Below, piece after piece: positions 1 to 7,681 of a DNA stretch of 56,890 bases (positions are counted from its first letter, which is position 1; the number at the start of each line of letters is the position of its first letter). Both the position numbers and the translations under genes were made by a program. A model generated the notes under the pieces. It did no database searches and had not been told where the DNA came from. It saw only the letters and a list, made by a program, of their open reading frames with translations. The DNA comes from an uncultured bacterium (GTDB taxonomy: Bacteria > Bacillota > Clostridia > Oscillospirales > Oscillospiraceae), in NCBI GenBank assembly GCA_947364395.1, contig CANASS010000008.1, positions 1 to 56,890 of the forward strand. Direction: 5' to 3'.

Positions 1-40
1 GTCAAGGCTTTTTTCTATCTTTTGGAATTTATTGGTTAAC

Positions 41-373
41 TTAATGGCATTGCTCCATCCGAGCGGCAAATAGAGAAAATGCTTGTGCGTATAGGCCATT
101 CTCCCCACAAAAGTAACTCCACATATCAAAACTACATAAACGAATGGAGGATTTTTCTGAAGAGGATTGAGAAAATTTAATCCAATGGCTTCCTGATGTT
201 CCCCAAAAACCAAGCCATACTTCTTGCCGTTCACATCCTTCTCCAAATCGGAGAGGTAAGTCAGAAGACTGCCAGTGTTCTCGTCCTAGGGCGCAGCAAG
301 CAATGTAGGCCCGGATAGCAGATATTTTGGAGAGCAGGTCGTCCCGCTTTGGTTTGGGGAGGTTGGTGGACAT
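41..373 (-). CDS. hypothetical protein, last gene of ImmA/IrrE operon
   Basis: A 110-residue protein I do not recognise. The ATG at 373 is chosen because it lies one base beyond the TGA of the preceding gene (TGA-T-ATG), which suggests translational coupling; a TTG five codons upstream is possible. The protein is rich in Ser, Trp, Phe and Cys and has no visible signal peptide or membrane segment. It is the fourth gene of a leftward operon starting at 2740. The AT-richer composition, shared with its neighbours, suggests an acquired island. Its coupling to the upstream small gene is the best evidence that it is real. Confidence 0.5.
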   Translation of the reverse strand: MSTNLPKPKRDDLLSKISAIRAYIACCALGREHWQSSDLPLRFGEGCERQEVWLGFWGTSGSHWIKFSQSSSEKSSIRLCSFDMWSYFCGENGLYAQAFSLFAARMEQCH

Positions 374-374
374 A

Positions 375-665
375 TCAGTTTCCGTCAAGGTATTTAGAAA
401 GTTCCTTTGTAATCTTCTCTGCTCCGAGCGACAGCAGAAATTGACGGCATCCCTCCGCTGCCTGTTGAATAGTCTGTGCTGGCACGCGTACCGAGTTATA
501 CACAGTTGCTTCCACTGGATACTTAATTGAGACTTTTTGAATGTGCTGATTTACTTCATTCCAATCGTTCCAATATATCGAAGAATTCAACTTCTCGATA
601 TCTTGAATAATATCTTCGATATCTTTGATTTCGCGGAACTGCTTCAAATATTCCAAATCCAACAT
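375..665 (-). CDS. small hypothetical protein
   Basis: A 96-residue acidic, probably helical protein with no family I can name. The start ATG has an AAGAAGGA ribosome binding site upstream. The N-terminal third is rich in Glu, Ile, Asp and Lys, consistent with a short coiled coil, with no signal peptide or membrane segment. It lies 16 bases after the ImmA/IrrE regulator gene and is directly followed by another small gene, so it is probably co-transcribed. A role as partner or antitoxin of the metallopeptidase-regulator is possible but is inference from position only. Confidence 0.6.
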   Translation of the reverse strand: MLDLEYLKQFREIKDIEDIIQDIEKLNSSIYWNDWNEVNQHIQKVSIKYPVEATVYNSVRVPAQTIQQAAEGCRQFLLSLGAEKITKELSKYLDGN

Positions 666-680
666 AAATCGTCCTTCTTG

Positions 681-1895
681 TTAATCTGTATTCTGAGGAA
701 TTTTTAATTGAATGATTTGTGGTTTGACCTCTGATATCTTTAGTGTTCCACTACGCAAATGCAGTACATCTTCAACGTCTGAAGGGAACAAGTTAATTCC
801 GTGTTTTGCTAGCAGTTTCATAAAGCTTGCAGGTGTGAGAATTCTCTGCTCAAACAGGAGATCCAAAGCCCCTTGAAAAATGTTCTCATTCAAAAAATAA
901 GGTTCATCGTCCGGTTCTTGTTTTCGCCAGCCGTTTTTAGATATTTGCCGCATCATATATTGATGCTGGTTACTAGTGATAATTTCTAGTTGACGGCTGC
1001 GGTAAACCATAGCCTGAACTGAAACTCGCCATTTCCGTTTTAACCATAAATAATACTTTAAATCTGTGGGGTATGCCTGTACATCTCTGGCAAAGCTCTC
1101 TGCAGGCAATAAGAATGCACCGGCAAACATATTAGCCTGCGCTTCACGATGCTTAAATTCTTCTTTTGGGATCATGTCCAGCCCCTCGCTCCAAGGATGG
1201 AGCAACACATGAGCAAGTTCATGTGCCAAATCAAACCGAATGCGCCCCATGGGCTTTGTGCCTTGATCTACTGCAATTAGAAACATCTCACCTTGATGAT
1301 TACCCCGGCTTTTTAGTAATGTTCTCTGACTAAATGCATCAATTTTCGATTCATTTGTATCGAAGCCAGTCACAATCAAGCCGTTTTCTTCTAATGTAAA
1401 CTGCAAATTTGGAATAGGCTCTATTCCTAAATTCCAATATTTTCTAACCTGCATCGAAATTCGCTCAATTTCTTTTAGTTCTGCAACACTGCCTTGTTCA
1501 TCAAATTCATTGTCATTTCCCCAAAATTCAATCTTGGGAAGATGCAAAACCGGAAAGTCTACATATTCCGCAAGAACCTCATAAATCTTTGCTGCGTATT
1601 CGAGCTTTAAACTTTGTACAGTACGATTCATCTTTGTGGCACTAGCCAATGAACGGAAATAAATCGTTTCTGTCGAGGTAGTGTAACTATCCTCCTGCAG
1701 AAAAAACTCATATGGCACATTCAATGTATTTGCAATTTTCATGCTTCTTTCATACTCTGGGCGATTCCCATTGTTTTCATAAAGCGAAAGAGATTGCTTG
1801 CTAATTCCTGTTCGACCAGCGAGTTCGGTTAAGGTCAACCCCCTAAGCAATCGTGCCTTTTTCAATTGCTCGCCCTGAAAAGCTTTTTGATTCAT
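681..1895 (-). CDS. XRE-family regulator with ImmA/IrrE metallopeptidase domain
   Basis: A 404-residue protein with an N-terminal Cro/CI helix-turn-helix (LRGLTLTELAGRTGISKQSL, about residues 15-35) and an ImmA/IrrE-type zinc peptidase domain with HELAH in the context RFDLAHELAHVLLHP near residue 225. In characterised relatives this peptidase cleaves a repressor or antitoxin, switching a mobile element or stress response. The ATG at 1895 is preferred because AGGAG lies 10 bases upstream; a TTG seven codons earlier is weaker. It is the second gene of a leftward operon of otherwise unknown proteins. Related HTH-ImmA proteins occur in prophages, integrative elements and toxin-antitoxin loci. Confidence 0.88.
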   Translation of the reverse strand: MNQKAFQGEQLKKARLLRGLTLTELAGRTGISKQSLSLYENNGNRPEYERSMKIANTLNVPYEFFLQEDSYTTSTETIYFRSLASATKMNRTVQSLKLEYAAKIYEVLAEYVDFPVLHLPKIEFWGNDNEFDEQGSVAELKEIERISMQVRKYWNLGIEPIPNLQFTLEENGLIVTGFDTNESKIDAFSQRTLLKSRGNHQGEMFLIAVDQGTKPMGRIRFDLAHELAHVLLHPWSEGLDMIPKEEFKHREAQANMFAGAFLLPAESFARDVQAYPTDLKYYLWLKRKWRVSVQAMVYRSRQLEIITSNQHQYMMRQISKNGWRKQEPDDEPYFLNENIFQGALDLLFEQRILTPASFMKLLAKHGINLFPSDVEDVLHLRSGTLKISEVKPQIIQLKIPQNTD

Positions 1896-1921
1896 ACAAA
1901 CTGGGCTCCTATTCAAATATG

Positions 1922-2740
1922 TTAAGCTTCTTCTTCCTCATCATGTAAAGCCGGACGAAGTCCAGGCTTTAACCCTATCAAAGTGCGCACATTAAGTTCT
2001 GCGGGTACATTTGATGTGTCAGAAACACTTCGAGAGTCCGTCAGTTCAGCATAGTCTGGGACAATGAATTCATTTAAACTTTCAGAAGCAATCACATCAA
2101 AATCTTTATCAAGAAAAAATAACTGGACATCTAACAGTCCAAATTTGCTTGGGGTATAAGTGATAACGTAATGGACATATCCCTCATCCGGAGTAAAGAG
2201 ATCTGCAACAATTGTTTCAAAATCTTCCCAAAGCGTCTTTTCGTCAAAAAGATTCATTGGCATAAGCGTCAGCTGTTTGCATTCACTTTCATAAGCAGAG
2301 TTCTCAATCCCCAACAATGTCTGTAAAAAATGAGGTGTTCGACGCCCTTTCTTTCTGGGAACTGAACGCAAATTCTGTTCTGTTGTGATAGAGTAGGAAA
2401 TTTTTTCCTTTTGGTCAATCACCAGTCGCCCGGCATAACCGCTGCGTTGGAAGGGGAGAATAGTAATATGTTCAGAAGCAATTCCCAGCCGAAGATTTGT
2501 ATTAATGCAGTCCCCACGAAAATGTCCTAAAAAATTGTGTGTATCCAAAGGATGCTCGCTAAACAACAGAGGGATATCATCGGTAACGGCCTTATTGATT
2601 GCCCAGACAAGCGTACGTTCAAGATTTTCATTTCTACAAATTATTGCCAAGAGAAACACCTCGCTTTCTGTTTGTCCTCTATTTTTACATATTTTGTTTA
2701 ATTTATCAAGTATAAAGCTGGATATATTTTTATCTGTCAT
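1922..2740 (-). CDS. hypothetical protein, first gene of the operon
   Basis: A 272-residue soluble protein I do not recognise. The N-terminal 40 residues look helical, the middle is mixed alpha/beta, and the C-terminus ends in an acidic run (EEEEEA). No signal peptide, membrane segment or catalytic signature is obvious. There is no clear Shine-Dalgarno sequence before the ATG, so translation may start close to the mRNA 5' end. A perfect 17-bp-arm inverted repeat lies 11 bases upstream. Six bases separate it from the ImmA/IrrE regulator, so the two probably work together; substrate or partner of the peptidase is a guess. Confidence 0.7.
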   Translation of the reverse strand: MTDKNISSFILDKLNKICKNRGQTESEVFLLAIICRNENLERTLVWAINKAVTDDIPLLFSEHPLDTHNFLGHFRGDCINTNLRLGIASEHITILPFQRSGYAGRLVIDQKEKISYSITTEQNLRSVPRKKGRRTPHFLQTLLGIENSAYESECKQLTLMPMNLFDEKTLWEDFETIVADLFTPDEGYVHYVITYTPSKFGLLDVQLFFLDKDFDVIASESLNEFIVPDYAELTDSRSVSDTSNVPAELNVRTLIGLKPGLRPALHDEEEEA

Positions 2741-2750
2741 GCTATAACGT

Positions 2751-2792
2751 AGTTAAAGAGCAGTAATACGCTGCGATTACTGCTCTTTAACT
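2751..2792. repeat. perfect inverted repeat, 17-bp arms
   Basis: Arms at 2751-2767 and 2776-2792 are exact reverse complements (AGTTAAAGAGCAGTAAT on the left) around an 8-base loop. It sits just upstream of the leftward operon starting at 2740. It could be an operator for the XRE protein, an attenuator, or the end of a decayed insertion. There is no following T-run on either strand, so a simple terminator is less likely. Confidence 0.8.
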
Positions 2793-3169
2793 GTCCCCTG
2801 AACAGCGGTTTATAGCTGTCCTTATGTGGGGTGGCCCTTCGTCTGATACTGATGATCCTGCTTCACTTTGTAATGGACAGCATCCAGAAATACGAATGGG
2901 ACACTGCCTGCAGAGACCGGTTCTACTCTGCGCTAAGTGCCGCTGTTGCGTTGCGGTTGCGTTCTGTATGCTCACCTGCAGGCGAGTGTACCACGCTGTG
3001 ACCTCTGTCATAATCTTCTCGCTGATTTGGTTTATTTTCCCATTCTCGACTGACAGGATTCTTTTTATCCTTTTTTACATAATTTTTCTGGGTCTCTAAT
3101 AATACAGATTAGATAAAATATTTGAAAGTGGCTGACTTACAGTTTCGTTCAAAACAGCAACGGATTTAT
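2793..3169. other. divergent intergenic region without a supportable gene
   Basis: About 380 bases between the leftward operon and fic. The open frames are short, lack ribosome binding sites and read unlike protein in any frame. One plus frame through 2822-3000 stays open with a protein-like stretch (about residues MDSIQKYEWD) and could be a relic of a degraded gene, but I cannot name it. Confidence 0.5.
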
Positions 3170-3212
3170 ATTTCAAAAAGCTGTTGATTTTTTGAAATAA
3201 ACAATGTATTAT
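3170..3212 (+). promoter_or_regulatory. fic promoter with palindromic operator candidate
   Basis: TTGATT (3184-3189) and TATTAT (3207-3212) are separated by 17 bases. The -35 overlaps an inverted repeat with arms ATTTCAAAAA (3170-3179) and TTTTTGAAAT (3189-3198). The TTTCAAA/TTTGAAA heptamer recurs near 3121 and 3223. The Fic protein ends in a winged-helix-like domain, so autoregulation is plausible. Confidence 0.55.
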
Positions 3213-3251
3213 TTGTGTAGTATTTCAAATTCATTTACTTGGAGGAATACA

Positions 3252-4391
3252 ATGAATAGAGCTGGCCAGTACATTTCAAATATGACAGGGGAAGCCGCTT
3301 ATCAGTCTTTTTGCCCTGCTCCTTTGCCGCCGCAGCCCGCTTTGGATATTAACGATGATATATTGCGTCTGTTGCTTGAAGCCAGCCGCAACCTCCAAAA
3401 GCTGGATATCGCGTCTCAGTTAATTCCCAGTACAGAATTATTTGTTTCTATGTATGTTCGGAAAGAAGCCTTGATTTCTTCTCAAATTGAAGGTACTCAG
3501 TGTACTTTGGAGGACGTACTTGATCCGGAACTGGATATTACTGCCAATTTAGATGTAGCAGATGTGGTCAACTATGTAAAGGCCACACAATACGCTCTGG
3601 AGCAGCTTGAGAAACTGCCGATTTGTAATCGGCTTCTTAGATCGATCCATGCCGTTCTTATGGAGGGCGTACGGGGCCAGGAGAAAAATCCGGGAGAATT
3701 TCGCCGTTCTCAAAACTGGATCGGGCCGGCGAGCTGCTCCCTAAAGAATGCCCGATATATTCCGCCAAATGTTGAAGATATGAAAGCATCCATGTCCGCA
3801 CTGGAGCAGTATATCAATGAGAATCGGGAATATGATCCACTCATACAAGCCGCACTGATTCATTATCAGTTCGAGATGATTTATCCTTTTCTTGATGGTA
3901 ATGGTAGAATTAGCAGACTTTTGATTTTGCTCTATTTGATGGAGCAAGGACTGCTGCGCAAACCCGTGATTTATGTCTCATATTTCCTAAAAAGAAATCA
4001 AATTGAGTATTATGACAGGATCAGCGAGGTTCGCCGAAGTGGAAACTATGAACAGTGGGTTCGATTTTTTCTAGAGGCCGTCAGCGCTGCAGCTACCGAC
4101 GCGATGACATCAATTGAGCAGTTATTCGCACTGCATGAACAAAACCTGGAATCGCTACCCAGAGCAACACGTAGCAAGGATAATGTCCGCGCTGTGTTTG
4201 ACTATTTGGAACAGCACCCCATCATTGACATTAAGCACACAGCTTCCGCGCTAGGTGTTAGCTACAACACGGTTTCTACTGCTGTTAAAAAGCTGATGGA
4301 ACTGGACATATTACGAGAAACGACTAACGCCGCCAGAAACCGTGTATTTGCTTACGAAAAATATCTAGCAATATTGCGGGACGGAACGTGA
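3252..4391 (+). CDS. Fic family protein with C-terminal winged helix and substituted motif histidine
   Basis: A 379-residue Fic-domain protein. Fic enzymes usually transfer AMP or another nucleotide monophosphate to protein hydroxyls with the motif HPFxxGNGRxxR. Here the motif reads YPFLDGNGRISR, with Tyr near residue 211 where the catalytic His belongs. An N-terminal inhibitory-type motif SSQIEG is visible near residues 75-80, as in class II Fic proteins. The last ~70 residues form a winged-helix-like domain (DIKHTASALGVSYNTVSTAV), suggesting DNA binding. The ATG at 3252 is chosen because GGAGGA lies just upstream; an ATG 16 codons earlier lacks a site. Without the His it may be a regulator rather than an AMPylase. 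It is monocistronic in an AT-richer island. Confidence 0.9.
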   Translation: MNRAGQYISNMTGEAAYQSFCPAPLPPQPALDINDDILRLLLEASRNLQKLDIASQLIPSTELFVSMYVRKEALISSQIEGTQCTLEDVLDPELDITANLDVADVVNYVKATQYALEQLEKLPICNRLLRSIHAVLMEGVRGQEKNPGEFRRSQNWIGPASCSLKNARYIPPNVEDMKASMSALEQYINENREYDPLIQAALIHYQFEMIYPFLDGNGRISRLLILLYLMEQGLLRKPVIYVSYFLKRNQIEYYDRISEVRRSGNYEQWVRFFLEAVSAAATDAMTSIEQLFALHEQNLESLPRATRSKDNVRAVFDYLEQHPIIDIKHTASALGVSYNTVSTAVKKLMELDILRETTNAARNRVFAYEKYLAILRDGT

Positions 4392-4703
4392 TTGCTGATT
4401 AGCTTTTGGATATATGTCAAGTGGCATTGACTATAACAAAAATTTTAAACACTAACATTCAATTTGTTACAATCAACTTATTTTCAATTTAATGGCCTGA
4501 CCTGTATCATTTTTAGTGTGACGAGTCCAGAAGTACAAATATTTTTCCCACAAGCAACCGACAAAGTAAGTGCCGAGGTAGTTGTGCCACAAGGGATTTC
4601 GTGATTTTTGTGGGAAATCATTGTATGCTGGCGGTAAAGGAATATTTTTGCTGTTTTTTCCCGCCGATTTCCCACCAAACAAAAAATGCGAATCAATACA
4701 GCG

Positions 4704-4737
4704 AAACACGGATAACGAAAGCTCGTTATCCGTGTTT
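4704..4737. terminator. bidirectional hairpin terminator candidate
   Basis: A perfect 15-bp stem (4704-4718 with 4723-4737) with tetraloop AAGC lies between the convergent fic and reverse rubrerythrin genes. The tail on the plus strand is T-rich but interrupted (TTTCTTGTACTT). The rest of 4392-4832 shows no supportable gene. Confidence 0.6.
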
Positions 4738-4832
4738 CTTGTACTTGTTCTTAAATGCGATCCGCAACGTGAAAATAAGGGTGTTCTCGTTGCATTTAAT
4801 CGTATTGATCTGTATTTATGCGTATCGAATCC

Positions 4833-5420
4833 TTAGCCAAAATACCGCTCCAGCAGGCCCTTGAGCGCCTTGCCGTGGCGGGCCTCGTCGCGGGCCATCT
4901 CGTGGACGGTGTCGTGGATGGCGTCCAGGTTGTTCTTCTTGGCGCAGGCGGCCAGGTCGAACTTGCCCTTGGTGGCGCCAAACTCGCAGTCCACACGCCA
5001 AGCCAGGTTCTTCTTGGTGTCGGCGGTCATGCTGGGCTCCAGGTCCTCGCCCAGCAGCTCGGCGAACTTGGCGGCGTGCTCAGCCTCCTCATAGGCGGCC
5101 TTCTCCCAGTACAGGCCGATCTCGGGATAGCCCTGGCGGTGAGCGATGCGGGCCATGCACAGGTACATGCCCACCTCGGAGCACTCACCGTTGAAGTTGG
5201 CCATCAGCTGCTCGAAGATGTACTTCTTGTCCTCCTCACTGATGCTGTCGTTGTTCTTCACGGTCTTGGCGTAGATGCCGTACTCGTGCTCGGCAGCCAG
5301 CTTCATCTCGCCCACCTGCTCGGTGAACTTGGAGCTGTCCACGTGGCACACGGGGCACTCGGCGGGGGGGGTCTCGCCCTCATAGACGTAGCCGCACACA
5401 GAGCAAATCCATTTTTTCAT
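4833..5420 (-). CDS. reverse rubrerythrin (rubredoxin domain first)
   Basis: A 195-residue peroxide-reducing diiron protein. Residues 1-35 form a rubredoxin-like FeS(Cys)4 domain (CSVCGYVY...CPVC), followed by a ferritin-like four-helix domain with the expected Glu and ExxH metal ligands (NGECSEVGMY, EEAEHA, DEARHGK). The rubredoxin-first order defines reverse rubrerythrins, which act as NAD(P)H-linked peroxidases in anaerobic clostridia. The start is fixed by GGAGGA eight bases upstream of the ATG. It lies 25 bases downstream of perR on the same strand, so it is probably co-transcribed and PerR-controlled. Confidence 0.95.
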   Translation of the reverse strand: MKKWICSVCGYVYEGETPPAECPVCHVDSSKFTEQVGEMKLAAEHEYGIYAKTVKNNDSISEEDKKYIFEQLMANFNGECSEVGMYLCMARIAHRQGYPEIGLYWEKAAYEEAEHAAKFAELLGEDLEPSMTADTKKNLAWRVDCEFGATKGKFDLAACAKKNNLDAIHDTVHEMARDEARHGKALKGLLERYFG

Positions 5421-5445
5421 GATAGTTGTCCTCCAATATTTAAAA

Positions 5446-5853
5446 TCAGGGTTCGGCGTCGGCCTGTACGTCCACACAGTCCCGGCAGGTGCCGCGGACA
5501 ATGAACTCACAGCCCTCCGCCTGAAATCCATATTGCACACCAGCGGTGTCCAGCCACTCCCGGCCCGGCGACTGCTCGGGCAGGTCGATGATGACGCCGC
5601 AGCGGCTGCAAATAAAGTGAGAATGGGGCGTAACCACTCCGTCATAGCGTTCCTGGCCGTCCACCGCCCCCACCCGCTGAATGAGGCCCCGCTCACACAG
5701 GTGGTTCAAATTGCGGTACACTGTGCCCAGGCTCAGGTCAGGGTATTGGGCCTTCAGCTCCCGGTACACCCAGTCCGCGCTGGGGTGACAGTGGGAGCGT
5801 CGGAGCAGCGCCAGCATGGCGTCCCGTTTTTTACTGGTTCGGACGTTGTTCAT
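5446..5853 (-). CDS. perR: Fur-family peroxide-responsive repressor PerR
   Basis: A 135-residue Fur-family regulator with an N-terminal winged helix (HPSADWVYRELK, LSLGTVYRNLNHL) and a C-terminal dimer domain containing HSHFICSRCG and a second CxxC (CRDC) that together form the structural zinc site. The ATG at 5853 is preferred because GGAGAGGAG lies just upstream; a longer frame starts ten codons earlier. Its position before reverse rubrerythrin supports PerR over Fur or Zur, although the metal preference is not proven by sequence. A Fur/PerR-like palindrome at 5880-5896 downstream of its promoter suggests autoregulation. Confidence 0.85.
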   Translation of the reverse strand: MNNVRTSKKRDAMLALLRRSHCHPSADWVYRELKAQYPDLSLGTVYRNLNHLCERGLIQRVGAVDGQERYDGVVTPHSHFICSRCGVIIDLPEQSPGREWLDTAGVQYGFQAEGCEFIVRGTCRDCVDVQADAEP

Positions 5854-5879
5854 GGGCGCTCCTCTCCACCTGGTTGCTA

Positions 5880-5930
5880 ACAAGAATAATTACTGTTAAA
5901 TAACATAGCACAGTCCCAGCTGTTTGTAAA
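5880..5930 (-). promoter_or_regulatory. perR promoter and PerR-box candidate
   Basis: On the minus strand TTTACA (5925-5930) and TATGTT (5902-5907) are 17 bases apart. The imperfect palindrome ACAAGAATAATTACTGT (5880-5896) lies just downstream, with 6 of 8 arm positions paired, close to a Fur/PerR box. The promoter abuts the 3' end of the preceding gene. Confidence 0.6.
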
Positions 5931-5937
5931 GAGCTTT

Positions 5938-7545
5938 TTATAAAATTTCTGTGGAAATTTTGTCCGTCTGATTTTGATAGGCCCGGTAGAGGAAGGTGAT
6001 GATCTGGCCCCGGCTGCAAATTGTGTCAGGCTCAAAGGTGGTGTCCGAGGTCCCAGTGGTGACCCCTTCGGACACCGCCCAGCCCACCGCCGGAGCATAT
6101 TCCGCGCCGGAAGACACGTCGTCAAAGCAACCCACCGCAGCGTAGGGCTGCTGAAAGGCGGACCAGATATACCGCACGGCGTCCGCCCGGGAACAAGGGG
6201 CGCAGGGATCGAAGCCCTCCGCCAGCATACCCAGGCCGGCGGCCCAGCGGACCGCCCCGGCATAGAATTCATCCTCTCCCAGCATGAGGGAAGCGTTTTC
6301 GGGTGACACCGGCTCGCCCTCCGCCCGCCACAGGAAGGTGAGAATTTCACCGTGGGTGCAGGGTGCGCCGGGGGAGTAGGTGGAAGGGGAGGTGCCCTTG
6401 GCGATCTGCTCCTCCACGGCCCAGGCTACGGGGACGGCAAAGTAGGTTCCGGCGGGCACGTCCGCAAAGCCGCTGTCCGGCTCCGCCGTCGGCGCCCCAG
6501 GCACAAAGTCGCCTGCGCTGAGGGCAAGCCAGCCGCCGGTAAACATGTCCTTCTCCTCCGCCGCGTAGGTGTACACCGCCCGCAGGCTCCCCTTGGAGAT
6601 GGTCCAGGTCTGGCCGTCCGCCGAGCCCTGCGCACCGGATAGGAACAATTTCTCCCCTTCGCCCAGGGTGTCGCTGTCGCAGTTGGTCACATCCGCCAGA
6701 TAGTTCTTTCCGTCTATCTGGACCACGTTCCACATGTGGGGCCCCGCGCCCATGGCGCCTGTGGCGATGCGGCACACTACATCCCCGTCAAACCGGGACA
6801 GGTCGCACAGATATTTAAACGCCTTGGAATAGCCCTCACACACCACGTTGGTATTGGGGTCGCCGTCAAAAACATATACCAGCTGCCAAGGGTCTCCATA
6901 GTCCGCGCCGCCCCCGGTCACGGCCGTGTTGTAAGAAACCAGGCGGCAGATCTCCTCCCGGTAGGCCTTCAGCTTGTCCCAGTCGGACAGGTCCTGATAC
7001 TTGGACACAATGGCCTGGGCGTTTTTTGCCGCCTGCTGGGCATAGGCCACCTTATCGGGGCTGACGGAGTAAGCTCCGCTCCCCCGGTAGGCCGGGGCCA
7101 CCTCAATGCGAAAGACAAAGTCGCGGACGGACACCTGATTCCCTTGCTGAGAGAAGGTTTGCCCCACGGAATAGCGGTTGTTCTTCCAAAACAGATCATA
7201 GGGGAGGTCGGCGGACAGGCAGTTGTAGATCTGCCGCATATGGACATTCTGGGAAAATTTCTCCTTCAGCTTGGCCAGCACATTATCCTGGCTGCCCTCC
7301 GTGAGCCCCAGCTCCTCCCGGGTCCAGTTCAGGCTGTCCAGGCTGGGGATGCGGAATTCAGTGCTGGTTCTCTTTCCCTGGGCCACCTGGATGATCTCGC
7401 TTTTTAAGTACTCATAGATCTCTCGGTCCACCCCGGTGAGCCTGCTGCCTGCGGAGCCGTCCGCCGCCGCGGCGAAGGCCGGGGCGGGCAGCAGTACAAT
7501 AGCGAGGGCCAGGGCAAGAAAAGCGGCTGTCCATCGTTTTTTCAT
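5938..7545 (-). CDS. secreted transglutaminase-like protein with SLH domains
   Basis: A 535-residue exoprotein. A signal peptide (MKKRWTAAFLALALAIVLLP, cleavage near AFAAAA) leads into an unknown N-terminal region, then a transglutaminase-like fold with the catalytic triad visible as VCEGYSKAF (Cys), GPHMWNVV (His) and YLADVTNCD (Asp), around residues 235-290. The last ~190 residues contain S-layer-homology repeats (FADVPAGTYFAVPVAWAVEE, FDDVSSGAEYAPAVGWAVSE) that should anchor it to secondary cell-wall polymer. Catalysis may be protease-like or crosslinking. The ATG is preceded by AAAGGGAGAG. It ends just before the perR promoter and seems monocistronic. Confidence 0.87.
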   Translation of the reverse strand: MKKRWTAAFLALALAIVLLPAPAFAAAADGSAGSRLTGVDREIYEYLKSEIIQVAQGKRTSTEFRIPSLDSLNWTREELGLTEGSQDNVLAKLKEKFSQNVHMRQIYNCLSADLPYDLFWKNNRYSVGQTFSQQGNQVSVRDFVFRIEVAPAYRGSGAYSVSPDKVAYAQQAAKNAQAIVSKYQDLSDWDKLKAYREEICRLVSYNTAVTGGGADYGDPWQLVYVFDGDPNTNVVCEGYSKAFKYLCDLSRFDGDVVCRIATGAMGAGPHMWNVVQIDGKNYLADVTNCDSDTLGEGEKLFLSGAQGSADGQTWTISKGSLRAVYTYAAEEKDMFTGGWLALSAGDFVPGAPTAEPDSGFADVPAGTYFAVPVAWAVEEQIAKGTSPSTYSPGAPCTHGEILTFLWRAEGEPVSPENASLMLGEDEFYAGAVRWAAGLGMLAEGFDPCAPCSRADAVRYIWSAFQQPYAAVGCFDDVSSGAEYAPAVGWAVSEGVTTGTSDTTFEPDTICSRGQIITFLYRAYQNQTDKISTEIL

Positions 7546-7633
7546 AGGTCTCTCCCTTTCTATCCCAATACAGAGGCGGTGTCCGCCGCCTCTTTCCTAT
7601 CTTATCAAACCCTTTGAAAAAATACAAGAGGAG

Positions 7634-7667
7634 AAAAACGCCGCCCCGTCCAGCTGGACGGGGCGGC
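7634..7667 (-). terminator. serA operon terminator
   Basis: A perfect 14-bp GC-rich stem (7640-7653 with 7654-7667, essentially no loop) is followed on the minus strand by five Ts (complement of 7634-7638). It begins about 15 bases after the serA stop. Confidence 0.85.
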
Positions 7668-7681
7668 TCTTCCGACAGCCT

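Noticed and set aside
2793..3010. Transposase relic
   Set aside because: One open frame looked protein-like, but I could match it to no transposase family and found no terminal repeats or ribosome site.
4473..4864. Several overlapping short ORFs between fic and reverse rubrerythrin
   Set aside because: They lie on both strands across a terminator hairpin and lack ribosome sites.
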